Below, piece by piece: positions 21,401-33,377 of a stretch of DNA of 64,000 nt. The stretch lies in contig NC_081555.1 in assembly GCF_963082655.1 (NCBI RefSeq), positions 29,993,266 through 30,057,265 of the forward strand, in the 5' to 3' direction. This stretch comes from Stomoxys calcitrans (taxonomy: Eukaryota > Arthropoda > Insecta > Diptera > Muscidae). The notes under the pieces are model-generated. The model made no database searches and was not told the origin of the DNA. It was given only the letters and a program-made list of their open reading frames with translations. Position numbers and translations under genes: made by a program. Positions within the stretch are counted from its first letter, which is position 1. Each line of letters opens with the position of its first letter.

Positions 21401-24400
21401 CTTGGATTGAGGTTGGGTTAGCAGTTACCGGCAGAAAAACAACAAAGCAGCGGGAGCCGTTGTGTTATCAGATTCATGTAAAATTTTTTGTCGATTGTGA
21501 TACCACAGGAACAGGAGAAGGTAGATGCCATCCTAACATTGAGCCATCCAAATCGTTTTAGAAAAGAAATGAGAAACTAAAATGAGACTCCTTCATCCTG
21601 TCAGTGCGGGAAATATATACAGTAGGTATTGTATACTCTCCAAGTCTCACAGCTTCTATAGTAGTCGTTGCTTTCTACCTTCAGTCTATCAGCATGCTTT
21701 CCGATCAGAAAGTGAGTCACCTGTCATGGCTCACACAGTGATAGAAACCTGAGTTCTCGCCAACGACTGCAATGCGGTTGAACTTTTGAAGTCTACGCTG
21801 GGCCTCATAATTTTGGAGTTTTCACAACTCGCACCTTGTGACCATCTGTCATTCGTTGACCTATGGGCTTGACCCTGAAGACATAGCTTAAACGTCTTAA
21901 GAAGCATACCCACAGATTTCAGTTCCCTTGCTCGTCCGCTCTACAATTTCCTGGGATACCTCTGGCAGCCAGAAGAGATGAATTTTTACATTTTCAGCCA
22001 TGTTACAGCACTTAGAAAAATATATCGGTATTCTATTCAAATTCGAACTGCGACGATGGTTTATTCATTCTTTCATAACATTTTACACCAAAGCTTAGAG
22101 GTTAGCGAGTGCGCCTACCACGCTGAACGCTTGGGTTCAAATCCAAGTGAGAACATCCAAAAAAATTTTCAGTGATGATTATTTCCTTCTAATGCTGTCG
22201 ACATTTGTGAGTTACTATGCCATGGCATGCACTACGGCATGCCATTCGGACTCGGCTAAAAAAGGAGGTCCTTTATCTTCTGCCTTTAACTGGCTATGAC
22301 AAAACATTTGCCCTATTAACCGAGCTTAGAATAGATTTCCAAGCGCCTCGATCGTTTGCGCTCCTTCTCCAATCTCTGACACCAAGTTTAGAGATGTCTT
22401 TCACCACGTGATCATTCCACCGGAGTACCACTATGCTTGTCTTCCAAACACTTCTTAGTTGGAACTTCTTCCACCCAACCGTTGTATTTTGATACGTTGA
22501 ACTATGCTTACGTCATCATACAACTCATGCAGTTCGTGGTTTATACGACGCCGAAACTCTCCATCAATGCAAACTGGCCATACATTTTATAAATTATCTC
22601 TCTCACAAACATTCCAAGCACTGCCTTGTCTGCTATCACAAATATCCATGCTTCGGAACGACACAGCAACACGGGTAGTGTCAGTGTCTTGTAGAATTGC
22701 TTAATCCAAAGTAGCATCTGTTTGCGTACATAATTCTTCGCTGATTATGGAAATTTTTCGATATATCCAGCCTCAGTTCTTCAGAGTTAACCCCAAAGCC
22801 CACCTAGTAATCTAGCCTAGAGCCATCTGTTTAGAACACTAACGCACCTTCCATTACCAGTGATGTTTTAGTTTCACTTGGTTCTATAAGGAATAGATGT
22901 ACAGTACTTCTTATCAAATAGTGGCTAAGGCAAGTTGTAATCCACACTGCATTAAACATCGGGCATTGTACCAAGGATAACACAGTAGCCCGTAGCTGCC
23001 TTATGAACACGATGTCCAGAGGCATATGGTGTAGCATTAACCCATTAACGACGAATGGGTAGAAAGATACCCAAGAATAGGACTGTCTTAAAAAATTCTT
23101 GCTCAAGTTAAAAAAAGGTATTCTAATGAAATTTAGATTGGCAAAAGAAGACGAATGAAACTTGTTAAAAAAAAGTTCCCCGCCATATAAGGTCAGGTTT
23201 TGGGGAAATATTGGCTTGTCTAAAGTCAGTTTTTTATATACAAAAAAATCTAACAAAAAATTTTCTCAAAATTCTTAGCAGTGAGTTTTCTGGAAGCCGT
23301 TTTGTGGCGTTGATGGTTTCTGTATTAAAAGGCAAAAGTCGGGCGGTGCCGACTCTATAATACACTACACCTACCCTATAAGTGCAAAGTGTGAGCTACA
23401 TCTTATTCTGACTAAATTGGGTGGACCTCGTCGGATGTTTTCAGATGGGTTATTATACAAACCGTATCACATTTAAGGCAAATATATTCAAACAAATAAA
23501 ATGAAAAATGACAACATTATTGCAAATTACCCAAAATCTAACTAACAGAAAGTTCATTGCGCGCTTTTTCCATTTTATGGACGAAGCTAATTTTTGGCTC
23601 ATTGGCAAATAACTAAGCGGATGGACCATTTTAAGCGCAGTCACGGTCAACATTTGAAAGAAATAATCTTTAAACATTAAATGATATGGTCCGTACTATC
23701 GATTCAAATAAAGATTTCATGCATTTTTCTGAACTTGAGTTTTTTTTGGAAACTTTCCTATAGCTCTTATCACCCTTTATATAGGAGCTATATCTAAATC
23801 TGAAGCGATTTCGACCAAACTTTTAACTATTGTGGTAGTCGTTGAGGGAGTAGTCGTTGATTGTCATTGATTTTGGCAAGATTGGTCAATAAATGCGCCT
23901 GCAGTGGCTCTAGAAGTGAAAATCGGGCGAAGAGCACTTTGTAGCAATATTTTTTAAAATCGGACGAAAATATATTCGTGAGCTATATCTAAATCAGAAC
24001 CGATTTTTTCCAATTTCAATCGGCTTCATCCCTAGGCCGAAAAACACGCCTGTACCAAATTTTAAGACGATCGGATGAAAATTGCGCCCTGTACTTTGTA
24101 CACAAATAAACATGGACAGGCAGACGGACAAAGCTTAATAGAATCAGAAAGTGATTCTGGGTCGATCGGTATAGTTGAAAGGCATAAATTTATTCTACAT
24201 ACTAAACTTCTGCCAAACCAGCATAAACTAAAGCTTCTAAGAACCGAACAAGGATAATCGAGAGACCGGTTTATATGGGAGCTATTTCAGGATATAGACT
24301 GATTTGCATCGTATTTGACACAGTTGTTGGAAGTCGTAACAGAACACCGCATCATGTAAAATTTCAGCCAAATCGGACAAAAATTGCCGCTTGTAAGGAC

Positions 24401-27400
24401 TCAAGAAGTCAAATCGCTATATCAGGTTATAAACCGATTCGGACCGTACTAGGCACAATTGTTGGAAGTCATTACAGAACACCATATATGCAAAATTTCA
24501 GCCAAATCAAACAAAAAATTGCGGCTTGTAAAGTCTCAATAAGTCAAATCGGACCCAATGCAATCACCAACGACCTACATTAATGGTGTCTGTGTAAAAT
24601 TTCTAGCGGCTAGCTTTACGCGTTCGACCGCTTTCGTGATTTCGACAGAGAGCGGACTTGGTTAAATCGATTCAGAACGTCGAGAAGATTATGAATATAT
24701 ATACTTTATGGGGTCTCAGACGAATATTTCGAGTAGTTACAAACAGAATGACGAAATTAGTGTACCCCCCATCCTGTGGTGGAGGGTATAAAAATAAATT
24801 AATGGCGATATGCCTATTACCTTCGACAGCACCTGATAGCAAAAATTTTTTAATACCATTTGGTATCAATTCAATACCAGCCAAGGAGGCTATTAAGAAT
24901 TGACGGCATCATATTTGTATTCTTGTCATAGCGCCATTACAAAATATTTGGTAAACAAATAAATAAAATGTTTTAATACACTTTGACTGCGTAAAAACCT
25001 GGTCAAATACTCGAAAGCGGTGAAAATAGAAATAGTACAATTTCTAAGAACCTTCTACATTAAAAACATGATAGTCTCTTGTATGGAAAAAGATGCTGTG
25101 TTGGTGTATTTACATGAAAACCACTTCTGGAAATCAATTGATATGGAATCAATTGCTGAATACAAAGAATTGAGGTTGCTCACGGTGTAACATTACTTTT
25201 TGTAATTATTAACATAAATAATCGAAATAAAATTAGATTAAAATTATTTTCAATGTTTTTTTTTGTTCATTAGGGGGTGGAATAATTAATATCGGTTTGG
25301 TACTATAGCCAATAACGGTCTAGTGCTAAAACCAACAACAGATTGGTATTTAAACCAATACCAGTTCGGTAATAAGGCTAGTACCAAACGGTACTAATCA
25401 TTTTATGTTTCATTCATACCATTCAGAATTGTTTTTGTGCCATACGGTGTTGCTTTACTATCAATGAGCACGTTTGGTATCAAGTTTTCTCTGGATGCAG
25501 GTACGATTTTAGGTCAAACATATTAAAATTCACTTTTATTCGCCAAATAATCATAAAATATTAAGAAAATGATTTTTTTTTTGTTTTGAAAACCTAGTGG
25601 CTTAGGAAATAATTTTATTTTTAATTGTTTTCAAAACTTTTTAAAAATTGTTGTTATAAAAAATAACTACGCAATAGAAATGCTCTATATAATAAATATA
25701 TGCAATTTTATCAAAATCGAACAAGGGAATTGAGGGTCAGGCGTTAATGGGTTAAATTCAGCATTAGTTAGTATCGTCTTCAGTGCGGCTGTGCTACACA
25801 AATAGAACATCCATTGGATCCTGCTGAGTACAGCATTTTAGGTCTGACAACTATAGTATACAGCCAATGCATGACACGCTGTTTAAAATCCTAACATTCA
25901 ACAAATGCTCTCTTGATGGTGTATAGGGTTGCCTTCTTTCCTCTTCCAAAATGTTAGATTTGAAGCTCAATTTCCTGTCCAGCAAAATACCCAGGAATTT
26001 TGAGCTTTCAGAAAATCTTACAATCCCTCCTCCCAAGGAGAGAAAAACTTGTATTTCTTTTTGTAAAGAACAACTTCCTTCTAAGCCAGATTTACTCATA
26101 GACCACTTTCTGCAACGCACTTTTCTGTCATATGTAGAGCTTCCTGTGAGAGTGCTGGGAGACTTTCCTCTAAACGCAATAGCCACGTCATCAGCATATG
26201 CGACCACTTTCACACCTTTTTCTTCCAGAGACAATATTCCACGTTGATTTCAAAGAAGTGGAGACAGTACACCTTGTCAAGGTGTCCCTCTACAGATCCT
26301 GAGCCTAACGTAAAGGATCTATTAATACCATCTATTGATGTCTAAAAACTCCAGCTACCTCATGTTTGACATAGATTTTACATTATTGAAAGCACCCTCA
26401 ATATCAAGAAATACAACTGTTGTGTATTTATTGACAGCGAGAGAATCCTCTTTGTATCCGACTAGGTCATGAAGGACTGTTTCAGTGGACTTGCCCTTTC
26501 TATATACATGCTGTTGCCGAGACAAGCGATATGCAGGAATCTTAACCCTAATATATATTTATTTTAACCTTTCTAGACTCACTCTTAAGCATAAAGAATG
26601 ATTTACTAATAGGACGACGGAAAGTCCTAAAGTACATATGTCTGGAGAAAGTCGGTTATAAAAAGAAGGTCCCTTATCATTGAGCTTAAATTTGAATCGG
26701 ACGGCGCTTATTGTTATGAGAGAAGTTTGCTCTTGTTCCCTAATGGAATATTCATGTGCAAATTTGTATATATGTATATCTGGACTGATTTATAGACAAA
26801 GACTCATTAAGAACACCTGTGACTGGCATAAATAACATGTATTTGGACCATATTGTTAAAAAAAAAAGGATTGAACAGATTGCAATTTTCAAAAATCCAC
26901 TTATGGATTATTATACCCACCACCGTAGGATAGGGGGTATATTCATTTAGTCATTCCGTTTGCAACACATCGAAATTTCAATTTCCGACCCTACAAAGTA
27001 TATATATTTCGGATCGTCGTAAAATTCTAAGACGATTTAACGATGTCCGTTTGTCTATACGTCCGTCTGCTGCAATCACTCAACAGCCTTCAAAAATTGA
27101 GATATTGAGCTGAAATTTGGTACAAATACGTCTTTTTGATGTACGCTGGTTAAGTTCTTGAACGGACCAAATCGGACCATATTTGGATATTGCTGCTATA
27201 TAGAGCGATCTGCCGATAAAGGGTATAATGCCCATATATGCTTTATTTTTCATCCAATTTTGTTGTGATTTGAAACAGTGAGTAGTTTAAGGCTTCCCGA
27301 CATCTGACCAAAATATGGTTCAGATCGGACTATAAATAGATATAGCTGTCATATATACCGATCTCCTCATAAAGGGTTTGAAGCCATTAAAAGCTTTATT

Positions 27401-28776
27401 TATTACCCGATTTCGCTGTAATTTGAAACATTGAGTTATCTTAAGCCTCCCGACACTTGATCTATATATGGTTTATATTGGACTATATTTGGATATAGCT
27501 GCCATATAGACCGATCTCCCGATAAAGGGTCTGAAGACCATAAAAGCGTTATGTTTTATCCAAATTCGCTGAAATTTGAAACAGTGAGTAATTTTAGGTC
27601 TCTCAACTTTCGACCCAAATATGGTTCAGATCTCACTATATATAGATATAGTTGTCATATAGACCGATCTGCTGATAAGGGGTCTGAAGCCCATAAAAGC
27701 TTTATTTATTACCTGGTTTCGCTGAAATTTGAAACAGTGAGTTGTTTTTGGCCTCCCAATATCCGACTCGAATATGAGTCAGATCACACTATACAGATAT
27801 AGCTGCCATAAGACCGATCTTCCAATTCAGGGTCTTAAACCCATAAAAAGCAGATTTATTGTCTGAAAATGGTTCTTGTATATGAGTTCTCGGGACCTGA
27901 ATAAAATATGATCTTAATAGGGGTTATTAAGATATAACTACGTATTTAGTAGTGGAGGTATAATAAAATAAGATGATTATTATATCCTTGTTAAAAAGCG
28001 CATTTACTACCGATTTTGTTGAACTTTGACGCAGTGACTTATGTTAGGCTTTTCGACATATGTATTCTTTAAGATTCAGATAGGTTTATATTTGAATATA
28101 GCTGCCAAAAACACCAATATTTTGTTCTACCAAATTGAACAGTGACTTACATTTAGGTGCACAAGTTATCCAATATTCACCGGATTGTGACGAAAGGGAG
28201 TTTACATATATACCCGAGGTGGTGGGCATCCAATGCTTTTTTACGTGTTTTTTATTGTTTTTACAAGACCTTTTATTCATGAAAAACAATCTTTAATGTT
28301 CAGAAATATTAAAACTCACCTCTTTCTGGTTTAATATCACAATTATCTCCAAAAGACTCCAATGCATCAACTATTTCTTCGGAAGTCATACCTAATTCTT
28401 CCTCCTCCTCATCAGCCTTTAGAATAAAAATTAAAAATCTGTTGTAATTATTTGTTCATTGTATCCATTATCAGGGGCTCAATTCTTTTTATATGATATA
28501 AAAACACAAAATGAAAAGTTTTTTTTACGTCTTCATAGAATTACTGATTCTTGTTTTGGGTAAACACATAAAGACATTTTGTCAACATTTTTCAAAAAAA
28601 ATTTTTTTTTGCATTTCATGTGTTGATATAGAAAGAGAATTGACCCCCAGATTGTCATTAGTATGATTAAAGCATGTTGAAAGATTTTCAAATATGCCTT
28701 AGACCTCAGACCTTAGACTTACCCAAACTAAAGCTATCAAACTTAAAAATATAATCAATTTTTTACAAAAGTGCAT
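18461..28776 (-). CDS. Odorant-binding protein, classic six-cysteine type, five exons
   Basis: Secreted carrier of small hydrophobic ligands (PBP/GOBP family). I assembled five minus-strand exons: 28723-28776 (signal peptide MHFCKKLIIFLSLIALVW), 28320-28416, 20866-20954, 20257-20390 and 18461-18542. All have GT donors and AG acceptors, and the phases (0, 1, 0, 2) join without a stop into 151 residues. The six cysteines follow the family rule: C1-X24-C2-X3-C3-X41-C4-X10-C5-X8-C6, with C2-X3-C3 as CFRHC and C5-X8-C6 as CENAHKHGMC. The mature protein starts with an acidic run after the signal peptide. Introns 2 (about 7.4 kb) and 4 (about 1.7 kb) are filled with LINE, SINE and repeat fragments, so the gene is easily missed. 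I could not assign a Drosophila orthologue. The first exon is short but has a good ATG and a GTAAGT donor. A 22-base hairpin (ACGCTTTTT stem) lies just upstream of the ATG. Confidence 0.87.
18745..19017 (-). mobile_element. tRNA-derived SINE in OBP intron 4
   Basis: Reverse complement of the 2580 SINE: GGCCACCGTAGCGCAGAGGT near 19017 down to AATGTTCATGGGCAAAATTT near 18750. The B box is decayed. Confidence 0.8.
19020..19745. repeat. Dispersed repeat with tandem units, OBP intron 4
   Basis: Two unit types: TCCGATCTGGACGGTATTCA (19020-19330) and GCCATATAAACCGA..TTGG (19380-19740). 19335-19370 carries GGGTATTTACCCATCGCCCA, a scrap of the hAT-like end seen at 61073. Confidence 0.6.
19770..20115. 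repeat. Imperfect palindrome with ~165-base arms
   Basis: The left arm starts TTTCCTGTTCTTTCGATA and the right arm ends TATCGAAAGAACAGGAAA. The centre is AATATATAT..CATCCGATATGGCC / GTCATATCGGATG around 19935. The spacer is only about 10 bases, and a few indels separate the arms. It lies within OBP intron 4. Confidence 0.7.
20607..20727. mobile_element. hAT-type MITE, 121 bases
   Basis: Terminal inverted repeats TAGAGATGGGCAT / ATGCCCATCTCTA and a perfect 8-base target duplication CCCATAGA (20599-20606 and 20728-20735). The interior is itself palindromic (AAATACCC / GGGTATTT). It lies in OBP intron 3. Confidence 0.88.
20990..21475. other. No gene recognised, OBP intron 2
   Basis: Mostly unclassified sequence; an 82-codon frame at 21313-21561 runs into LINE-A and is not a gene. 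Confidence 0.4.
21476..21990 (-). mobile_element. LINE-A 3' fragment
   Basis: Begins GATTGTGATACCACAGGAAC, the LINE-A 3' landmark also at 816, 3830 and 40297, and runs to the region before RNase H. Strongly decayed. Confidence 0.65.
22090..22285 (+). mobile_element. tRNA-derived SINE, partial
   Basis: TTAGAGGTTAGCGAGTGCGC, CTTGGGTTCAAATCC (B box) and CATTCGGACTCGGCTA match the 2580 SINE; both ends are truncated. Confidence 0.75.
22286..22760 (-). mobile_element. LINE-C 3' fragment
   Basis: Matches 12650-13200 (CCAAGCGCCTCGATC, TGACACCAAGTTTAGAG) with many changes; only the C-terminal coding part remains. Confidence 0.7.
22765..23040 (-). mobile_element. LINE-A RNase H fragment, split by a piggyBac-like insertion
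   Basis: Matches the 1590-1920 LINE-A stretch and stops exactly at TTAA (23037-23040); the same LINE resumes at 25756. Confidence 0.65.
23325..24250. repeat. Dispersed element (family of 10753-12175), nested
   Basis: Starts AAAGGCAAAAGTCGGGCGGT at 23328 and ends with GAATCAGAAAGTGATTC near 24150. Confidence 0.6.
24251..24800. repeat. Dispersed repeat, tandem units, nested
   Basis: Two units with CAGCCAAATC..ACAAAAATTG and a right edge CCATCCTGTGGTGGAGGGTA. 24800-25480 holds AT-rich sequence with short repeated CCAATACCAG/GGTACTA motifs and no gene. Confidence 0.55.
25756..26640 (-). mobile_element. LINE-A reverse transcriptase fragment with YADD
   Basis: 25851-26234 encodes EEKGVKVVAYADDVAIAF, the catalytic YADD of the reverse transcriptase, then SSKFLGILLDRKLSFKSNI. 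It continues LINE-A from 23036 and is broken by frameshifts. Confidence 0.75.
26640..26775 (+). mobile_element. SINE 3' fragment
   Basis: GTCGGTTATAAAAAGAAGGT to GGAATATTCATGTGCAAATT matches the body of the 2580 SINE; the tRNA-like head is absent. Confidence 0.65.
26910..28230. repeat. Dispersed repeat array in OBP intron 2
   Basis: Left edge CCACCGTAGGATAGGGGGTA, then five to six units of about 180 bases with GATATAGCTGCCATATAGAC and GAAATTTGAAACAGTGAGT. Right edge ATATACCCGAGGTGGTGGGC at about 28230. Confidence 0.65.
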
Positions 28777-28799
28777 TGTTACGCTTTTTAGAGAAAAAG

Positions 28800-29596
28800 C
28801 GTACAACAGAAAAAACAAAACTTCCCACCGGCTGTTATTTTTTTTTAATAACTTTATTAGTCACAAATTCGTTAAGTATATCAAACTGAATGATTCAAGT
28901 CAATTTCAAACTGTCCATTTATATAAAATGAAATATCACATTATCGTGTTGGAAAAACTATTAAAATGTTATTAAAAGTTATCAGATTATTTGGAACATG
29001 TATACACAAAAGTTCAACATTCCTATTGAATGAAATTATGTATTTATTTTATTGATGAGAAGGAAGATACCATAGAAGAATTGTTGCAATAATAATAGTG
29101 AAAGACAATGCATTAGAAGCTATGCCAAATATTATCAGAAGGGATTTAGTAGACCACACCCTTTAGATGTTATTTGAAATGTTTTATTATGACGTGGCCT
29201 AAAGCTGTACTTAATTTCGATTATCCCACTTTGAGCATGTGTAGTATGAAAAAAACAAGATCAGATTTTACTTAACATTAATAGAACTATATCAGTGCAA
29301 GGCTTATTTTCTCCCCTTTTGGATTTTTGGCGAATACACGGTTTACGGTTTCTCGCAATAGCAATTTTAGGTTTATAGTGTCTACGACAACAATAATGAA
29401 AACACTGAGAGAAAATTTTAAATATAGGCTTTGTGTCAAACTAGCTACACGCAAATAGTTCCTGTCACATAAAAGAAATTTTCGGCAAGTAAACTTCCTT
29501 TCTGAAAAACGTTGATTTTTTTTATTATAAAAAAAAATTCATCTTTATTTCATTTTGCGTATTTACATGTTTTGTAGTTATATGATTAAAACAAGT
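28800..29596. other. Upstream flank of the OBP gene, no other gene seen
   Basis: AT-rich unique sequence 5' of the OBP start at 28776; likely promoter region, with no strong TATA box. Confidence 0.35.
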
Positions 29597-31080
29597 AAAA
29601 ACGCGTTAAGTTCGGCCGGGCCGAACTTTGGATACCCACCACCTAGGGTAATATTGTAAACCACCTTTCGTCATATTCCGGTGAAAAATCATAATTTATG
29701 CCTCCATATCAGCTTTATCGAAATATGAATCGACTTGGATCAAATTCGACACTGATATTGAGTGGTCTAATAAGTACAAGTCATTGTTCAATTTTGTAGA
29801 ACAAAATATTGGTCCTTTTGGTAGCCATATCCAAATATAGACCGATCTGAACCATATACAACACGAATGTCGAAAAGCCTGACATAAGCCACTATGTCAA
29901 ATTTCAGCGAAATCGTATTATAAATGTGTCTTTTATGGGGCCAAGACTTTAAATCGAGAGATCGGTCTATATGGCAGCTATATTCAAATCTTATCTAAGT
30001 CACTAAGTTACATTTCAGCGAAATCGTATTATAAATGTGCCTTTAATGGGGCCAAGACTTTAAATCGAGGGATCGGTCTATATGGCAGCTATATCCAAAT
30101 CTGAAACAATCTGGGCCAAATCGAAGAGGGACGTCAAGGGCCTAACAGAACTATACCAAATTTCGGCGAAATCGGCAAATAAATACGCTTTTTATGGGCC
30201 CAAAACCTAACATCGAGAGATCGGTCTATATGACAGCTATATCCAAATCTGGACCGATCTGAGCCAAATTGAAAAATAATATTAAAGGGCCTAACGCAAC
30301 TCACTGCCCCAAATTTTGGCGAAATCAGACAATAAATGCAGCAGCCGATCGAGAGATCGGTCTATATGGCAGCTATATCCAAATCTGAACCGATCTGTGC
30401 TATATTGCGGCGACATCGAAATATGATTCGACTCGGACCAAATTCGACACTGATATTTAGTGGTCTAATAAGTGCAAGTCATTGTTCAATTTTGTAGAAC
30501 AAAATATTAGTCCTTTTGGTAGCCATATCCAAATATAGACCGATCTAAATATACCATATACGACACGAATATCGAAAAGCCTAACATAAGCCACTATGTA
30601 AAATTTCAGCGAATTCGTATTATAAATGCGCCTTTTATGGGCCCAAAACCTTAAATCGAGAGATCGGTCTATATATCGGGCAGCTATATCCAAATCTGGG
30701 CCGATCTTAGCCAAATTGAAGAAGAATATCGACTGGCCTAACACAACTCACTGTTCCAAATTTCAACAAAATCGGATAATAAATGTGGCTTTTATGGGCC
30801 TAAGAACCTAAATCGGCGGATCGGTCTGTATGGGGCCTATATCAAGATATAGTCCGATATAGCCCATCTTCGATCTTAACCTTCTTATGGACAATAAAAA
30901 GAATCTATGCAAAGTTTCAGCTCAATATCTCCATTTTTAAAGACTGTAGCGTGATTTCAACAGACAGACGGACGGACATGGCTAGATCATCTAAGATTTT
31001 TACGCTATATTTCGATGTGTTGAAAACGGAATGACAAAATGAATATACCCCCATCCTTCGGTGATGGGTATAATTATTAG
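29597..31080. repeat. Large dispersed element with GC hairpin start and tandem core
   Basis: Starts with the perfect palindrome AAGTTCGGCCGGGCCGAACT, then GGATACCCACCACC; ends ATACCCCCATCCTTCGGTGA. The core has units of 120-175 bases (GATCGGTCTATATGGCAGCT, GGGCCTAACACAACTCACTG). A ~200-base block at 29705-29900 recurs at 30415-30610, so the array was itself duplicated. Confidence 0.65.
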
Positions 31081-31850
31081 AAATTCAAATATTTGCAGAA
31101 AATATACATACATGCATATATAACTATTGTATTATAGTATATAATAGTATTATAAACATACAATTTTCAACTTGGAAATTCATTTGTAGATTATTCTATG
31201 ATATTTCTCTATATTCTCTTATAAGTAGAATTCTCAATGTTATTGAAATATTTTGTGTTGAGTCTGTGTATGAAATCTGGAATTGATTCATAGCCGGTAT
31301 TATTGTACAGAAGATCAGTTGAGTATCTCCAATGTTTTTTGTATATAATTTTTAAGGCATTTACAGTTGAACCTCGATTATCCGGCTCGCTCGGGACTAA
31401 GCTTAGCACGGAAAACCGAAAACACGGTTAATAGAGGTTTTTCAAATTTCATTATTATTATGGCTCTGAGAATTCTGTATGCTGTATGCCTCTATTGCTT
31501 GAGCTAATGCAGAGTTTATGGCTCCTTTGTCTGATTCTTTGAAATTCCCAATTGCTCGTACTCATCGCTTTTGTTAGCCATATGTATTAGCATCAGATAT
31601 TTATAGCACAGGATGTGACATCATCATCGCACTCCCTCTAATTTAAGAGATCATTAATTGAACATCGTAACGCCTGGTTGGGGATACAATAACAGCACAA
31701 TTCGCCTATTCTTTATATTGGGACAGCAGGTTGCTCCTAACAAGTTTAACTTGTTGTGTTACATTGTCGCAAGATATACCATCTATTCACAAGGCTGTCT
31801 TGATTTTCAGAGACTTGATGGAATAGCTTTCTGAAGCCAAAAGTTTTTGG
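31081..31850. other. No gene; possible pogo-like terminus at 31366
   Basis: CAGTTGAACCTCGATTATCC at 31366 resembles the ends of pogo/Tigger-type transposons, but the matching right end was not found. Confidence 0.3.
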
Positions 31851-31860
31851 ATGATTAATT

Positions 31861-32470
31861 TACATGCCATCTGGAAGATCATGTTACACGGATGGTACAA
31901 ATCTAGAGGGTGTCTACATTGAGAACCCGAGGGCTGACATCTGTTTTAGACTGTCTGACCATAATAAATACCTGCAGGTAGAGTTCCGAGCGATCACGGA
32001 ATGCGTGAGGTGGTGTGGTGTTGACGCGAGGACGTCGAGTATGAACATCTTCACGGACAGTAAACCGGCCATAAGGGCAATAACAATCAGGACGGTAAGA
32101 TCACGAACAATCTCGGAATGTAAGAAGGAGATTAACGCCTTCTTTGATAATGGCACAATCCGCATCGTTTGAGTGCCGGGCCATAACGGAGTAAGGAGAA
32201 ATGAAGGGCAGACGATTTGGCAGTGAAGGCCAGAGAACTGTCGTCAATAAACATGGTTAACCAGAATCCTATGCCATTGCCCGGCTTTCGCGGCTAAAAG
32301 ACATAGGCACTTAGGAGCACGGAATTCCTAACTCAGATTTTCTTTTTCAATGTTAAATTTTTTAGTATTAGGAGCGCACAACAAGCCGATTACTGGCATA
32401 GTGGCATAGGTGTATGTCCATAATGACATGGGGTCGATTAGTATCCACACCCTCTTCTCAACCTAACCTG
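31861..32470 (+). mobile_element. LINE-B RNase H fragment and 3' tail
   Basis: Encodes SGRSCYTDG, LQVEFRAITECV, IFTDSKPAIRAI and VPGHNGVRRNE, the four RNase H motifs (Asp, Glu, Asp, His), then the decayed C-terminus. It ends with AACCTAACCTGACCT, the same pentamer tail as at 4414. 5'-truncated. Confidence 0.8.
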
Positions 32471-32768
32471 ACCTAAGAAATATGAGCTTTCAATGACGTG
32501 GTTTTTCAGGGGTATGCGACTCTGTTCACTTACTGGTCCTTCAACACTTTCCATGTTGCATCAATTTGATGGTGCTTGAAACTGGGCTATGTTATTTGTC
32601 CAGGTTTCCTTGTTCTACTCCATATTAAAGGAACTCTTCTTGAGTGACATGGTCCCCCAATTACTTGGACCCATATTTTAAGACGAAACTCGTACTCTAC
32701 TCTTGAATACCTTTCATTAAGGTCCCATATTGTCCCGATCGGTCCTCTTTTATTTTTGGGTGGAACTA

Positions 32769-33375
32769 AAGGGTGATTTTTTTGAGGTTAGGATTTTCAT
32801 GCATTAGTATTTGACAGATCACGTGGGATTTCAGACATGGTGTCAAAGAGAAAGATGCTCAGTATGCTTTGACATTTCATCATGAATAGACTTACTAACG
32901 AGCAACGCTTGCAAATCATTGAATTTTATTACCAAAATCAGTGTTCGGTTCGAAATGTGTGCATTCACCGTAACGTTGCGTCCAACAGCATCTTTGAAAA
33001 AATACGGTCCAATGATTCCACCAGCGTACAAACCACACCAAACAGTGCATTTTTCGGGATGCATGGGCAGTTCTTGAACGGCTTCTGGTTGCTCTTCACT
33101 CCAAATGCGGCAATTTTGCTTATTTACGTAGCCATTCAACCAGAAATGAGCCTCATCGCTGAACAAAATTTGTCAAAATTTGAACACATTTCGAACCGAA
33201 CACTGATTTTGGTAATAAAATTCAATGATTTGCAAGCGTTGCTCGTTAGTAAGTCTATTCATGATGAAATGTCAAAGCATACTGAGCATCTTTCTCTTTG
33301 ACACCATGTCTGAAATCCCACGTGATCTGTCAAATACTAATGCATGAAAATCCTAACCTCAAAAAAATCACCCTT
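32769..33375. mobile_element. Tc1/mariner-type element, internally deleted, 192-base inverted repeats
   Basis: TA dinucleotides flank it (32767-32768, 33376-33377). The arms 32769-32960 and 33184-33375 are inverted repeats starting AAGGGTGATTTTTTTGAGGT and look near-perfect. The 223-base centre encodes, on the minus strand, only the start of the DDE transposase core (MFSDEAHFWLNGYVNKQNC, ELPMHPEK.TVWCGL). The rest of the transposase is gone, so it depends on a helper. Confidence 0.88.
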
Positions 33376-33377
33376 TA

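Larger units (their letters stand above)
23041..25751. mobile_element. piggyBac-like element, 2.7 kb, with nested repeats
   Basis: Left end CCCATTAACG after TTAA (23037-23040), right end CGTTAATGGG before TTAA (25752-25755): terminal inverted repeats plus TTAA target duplication, the piggyBac signature. Only 23041-23325 and 25480-25751 look like the element itself. The interior consists of other dispersed repeats, and no transposase is visible. Its ends match the fragments beside the OBP pseudogenes. Confidence 0.7.

Noticed and set aside
26910..31080. Regular repeats resembling a CRISPR array
   Set aside because: Units are 120-190 bases, diverged, without short constant repeats and unique spacers, in a eukaryotic genome.
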